The notes beneath the pieces are model-generated. The model saw only the letters and a program-made list of their open reading frames with translations. It was not told the origin of the DNA and searched no databases. Made by a program: the position numbers and the translations under genes. A stretch of DNA of 22,555 nucleotides from contig CALDIA010000216.1 in the NCBI GenBank assembly GCA_937901455.1, forward strand, positions 1 through 22,555, in the 5' to 3' direction. Positions 21,983 to 22,555 of this stretch are shown here, one piece after another. Position 1 is the first letter of the stretch. Each line of letters opens with the position of its first letter. This DNA is from an uncultured Bacteroidales bacterium. GTDB lineage: Bacteria > Bacteroidota > Bacteroidia > Bacteroidales > WCHB1-69.

Positions 21983-22555
21983 ATGGCAGAATTATCCGAA
22001 CAAGAAATCATCCGAAGAAAGAAACTAGACGACCTCCTGCAATTGGGTATAAACCCCTATCCTGCAGCCGAATATGAAGTGAATACCACCACTTCTGAAA
22101 TTTTGGAGAAGTATCCTCAAGACAACACCCTCTTCCAAGAAGTCAGCATTGCGGGACGTATCATGAGCCAGCGCATTATGGGTGCAGTCTCCTTCTATGT
22201 TTTGCAAGATGCGGTCGGCAAAATCCAAATTTACGCCAAACGTGATGAGATTTGTCCCGGTGAAGACAAAACCATGTACAACAGCGTTTTTAAGAAACTG
22301 GATATTGGCGACATCATCGGTGTAAAGGGTTTCGTATTCACCACGCAGACTGGTGAGACCAGTATTCACGTGAAGGAGTTCACCATACTCTGCAAGTCGG
22401 TGTGTCCCCTACCTATTGTGAAAGAAAAAGACGGGGTGGTGTACGATGCCTTCCAGAATCCGGAGCAACGCTATCGCCAACGCTACATTGACCTCATCGT
22501 GAACCCGCACATTAAAGATACCTTCATCAAGCGCACATTATTGGTTAATACTATG
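21983..22555 (+). CDS. lysS: lysyl-tRNA synthetase, class II, N-terminal part (runs off the window)
   Basis: 191 codons of an open frame without a stop at the window edge. It starts MAELSEQEIIRRKKL, then GINPYP, and has the OB-fold anticodon-binding domain (VSIAGRIMSQRIMGAVSFYV, KIQIYAK, GDIIGVKGFVFTTQTGETSI). The bridge QNPEQRYRQRYIDLIVNP leads into the class II catalytic domain (KRTLLVNTM at the edge). This is the characteristic N-terminal layout of LysS, which charges tRNA-Lys. The catalytic motifs 2 and 3 lie beyond the window. Confidence 0.93.
   Translation, partial: MAELSEQEIIRRKKLDDLLQLGINPYPAAEYEVNTTTSEILEKYPQDNTLFQEVSIAGRIMSQRIMGAVSFYVLQDAVGKIQIYAKRDEICPGEDKTMYNSVFKKLDIGDIIGVKGFVFTTQTGETSIHVKEFTILCKSVCPLPIVKEKDGVVYDAFQNPEQRYRQRYIDLIVNPHIKDTFIKRTLLVNTM

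Overview
The window looks like chromosome from an anaerobic, fermentative member of the Bacteroidota, most likely Bacteroidales. Evidence: repeated promoters of the Bacteroidota type (TTG, about 20 nt, then TAnnTTTG), few Shine-Dalgarno sites, a tRNA-Thr/tuf/tRNA-Trp block, outer-membrane barrels, PKD-domain secreted proteins and lipoproteins, and an electron-bifurcating type [FeFe] hydrogenase operon. No species can be named from sequence reading alone.

Left edge (1-1544): a minus-strand pair, a PnuC-family vitamin transporter followed by a TrmH-type tRNA methyltransferase, with a good promoter and, just upstream, the terminator of the neighbouring unit.

Accessory island (about 1545-11830): secreted, lipid-anchored and barrel proteins, nearly all on the minus strand. 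Two copies of a PKD-protein plus 193-aa barrel-protein pair lie at its two ends. The left PKD copy is a pseudogene with two in-frame stops. Between them is a minus-strand set of three lipoproteins sharing an almost identical start-codon and leader region (71 of 71 bases identical in two of them), another barrel protein and two tiny membrane proteins. In the middle, on the plus strand, is a membrane-anchored LytTR regulator. An 11-bp tandem repeat array (unit ATGCCGAAATT) sits between its promoter and a divergent promoter. A second, shorter array with the same geometry lies at the right end, followed by a shrunken mosaic relic of the same regulator gene. A 140-bp direct repeat of the 3' end of one lipoprotein gene brackets the left PKD/barrel pair. 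The picture is a modular surface-protein locus that has been duplicated, recombined and partly decayed.

Core region right of the island (11845-15305, plus strand): a bona fide DsrC-type sulfur carrier, a NarI/DsrM-like membrane protein, a beta-CASP metallo-beta-lactamase RNase-like protein and RfbD (dTDP-rhamnose synthesis). Then come tRNA-Thr, tuf and tRNA-Trp, without the secE-nusG genes that usually follow.

Hydrogenase operon (17201-21901): a thioredoxin-like ferredoxin-fold protein, a HydB/NuoF-like flavoprotein, a HydA [FeFe] hydrogenase and a HydC/NuoE-like subunit, with a clear promoter and terminator. Together they would couple NADH and ferredoxin oxidation to H2 production (or the reverse). 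The window ends in the first third or so of lysS.
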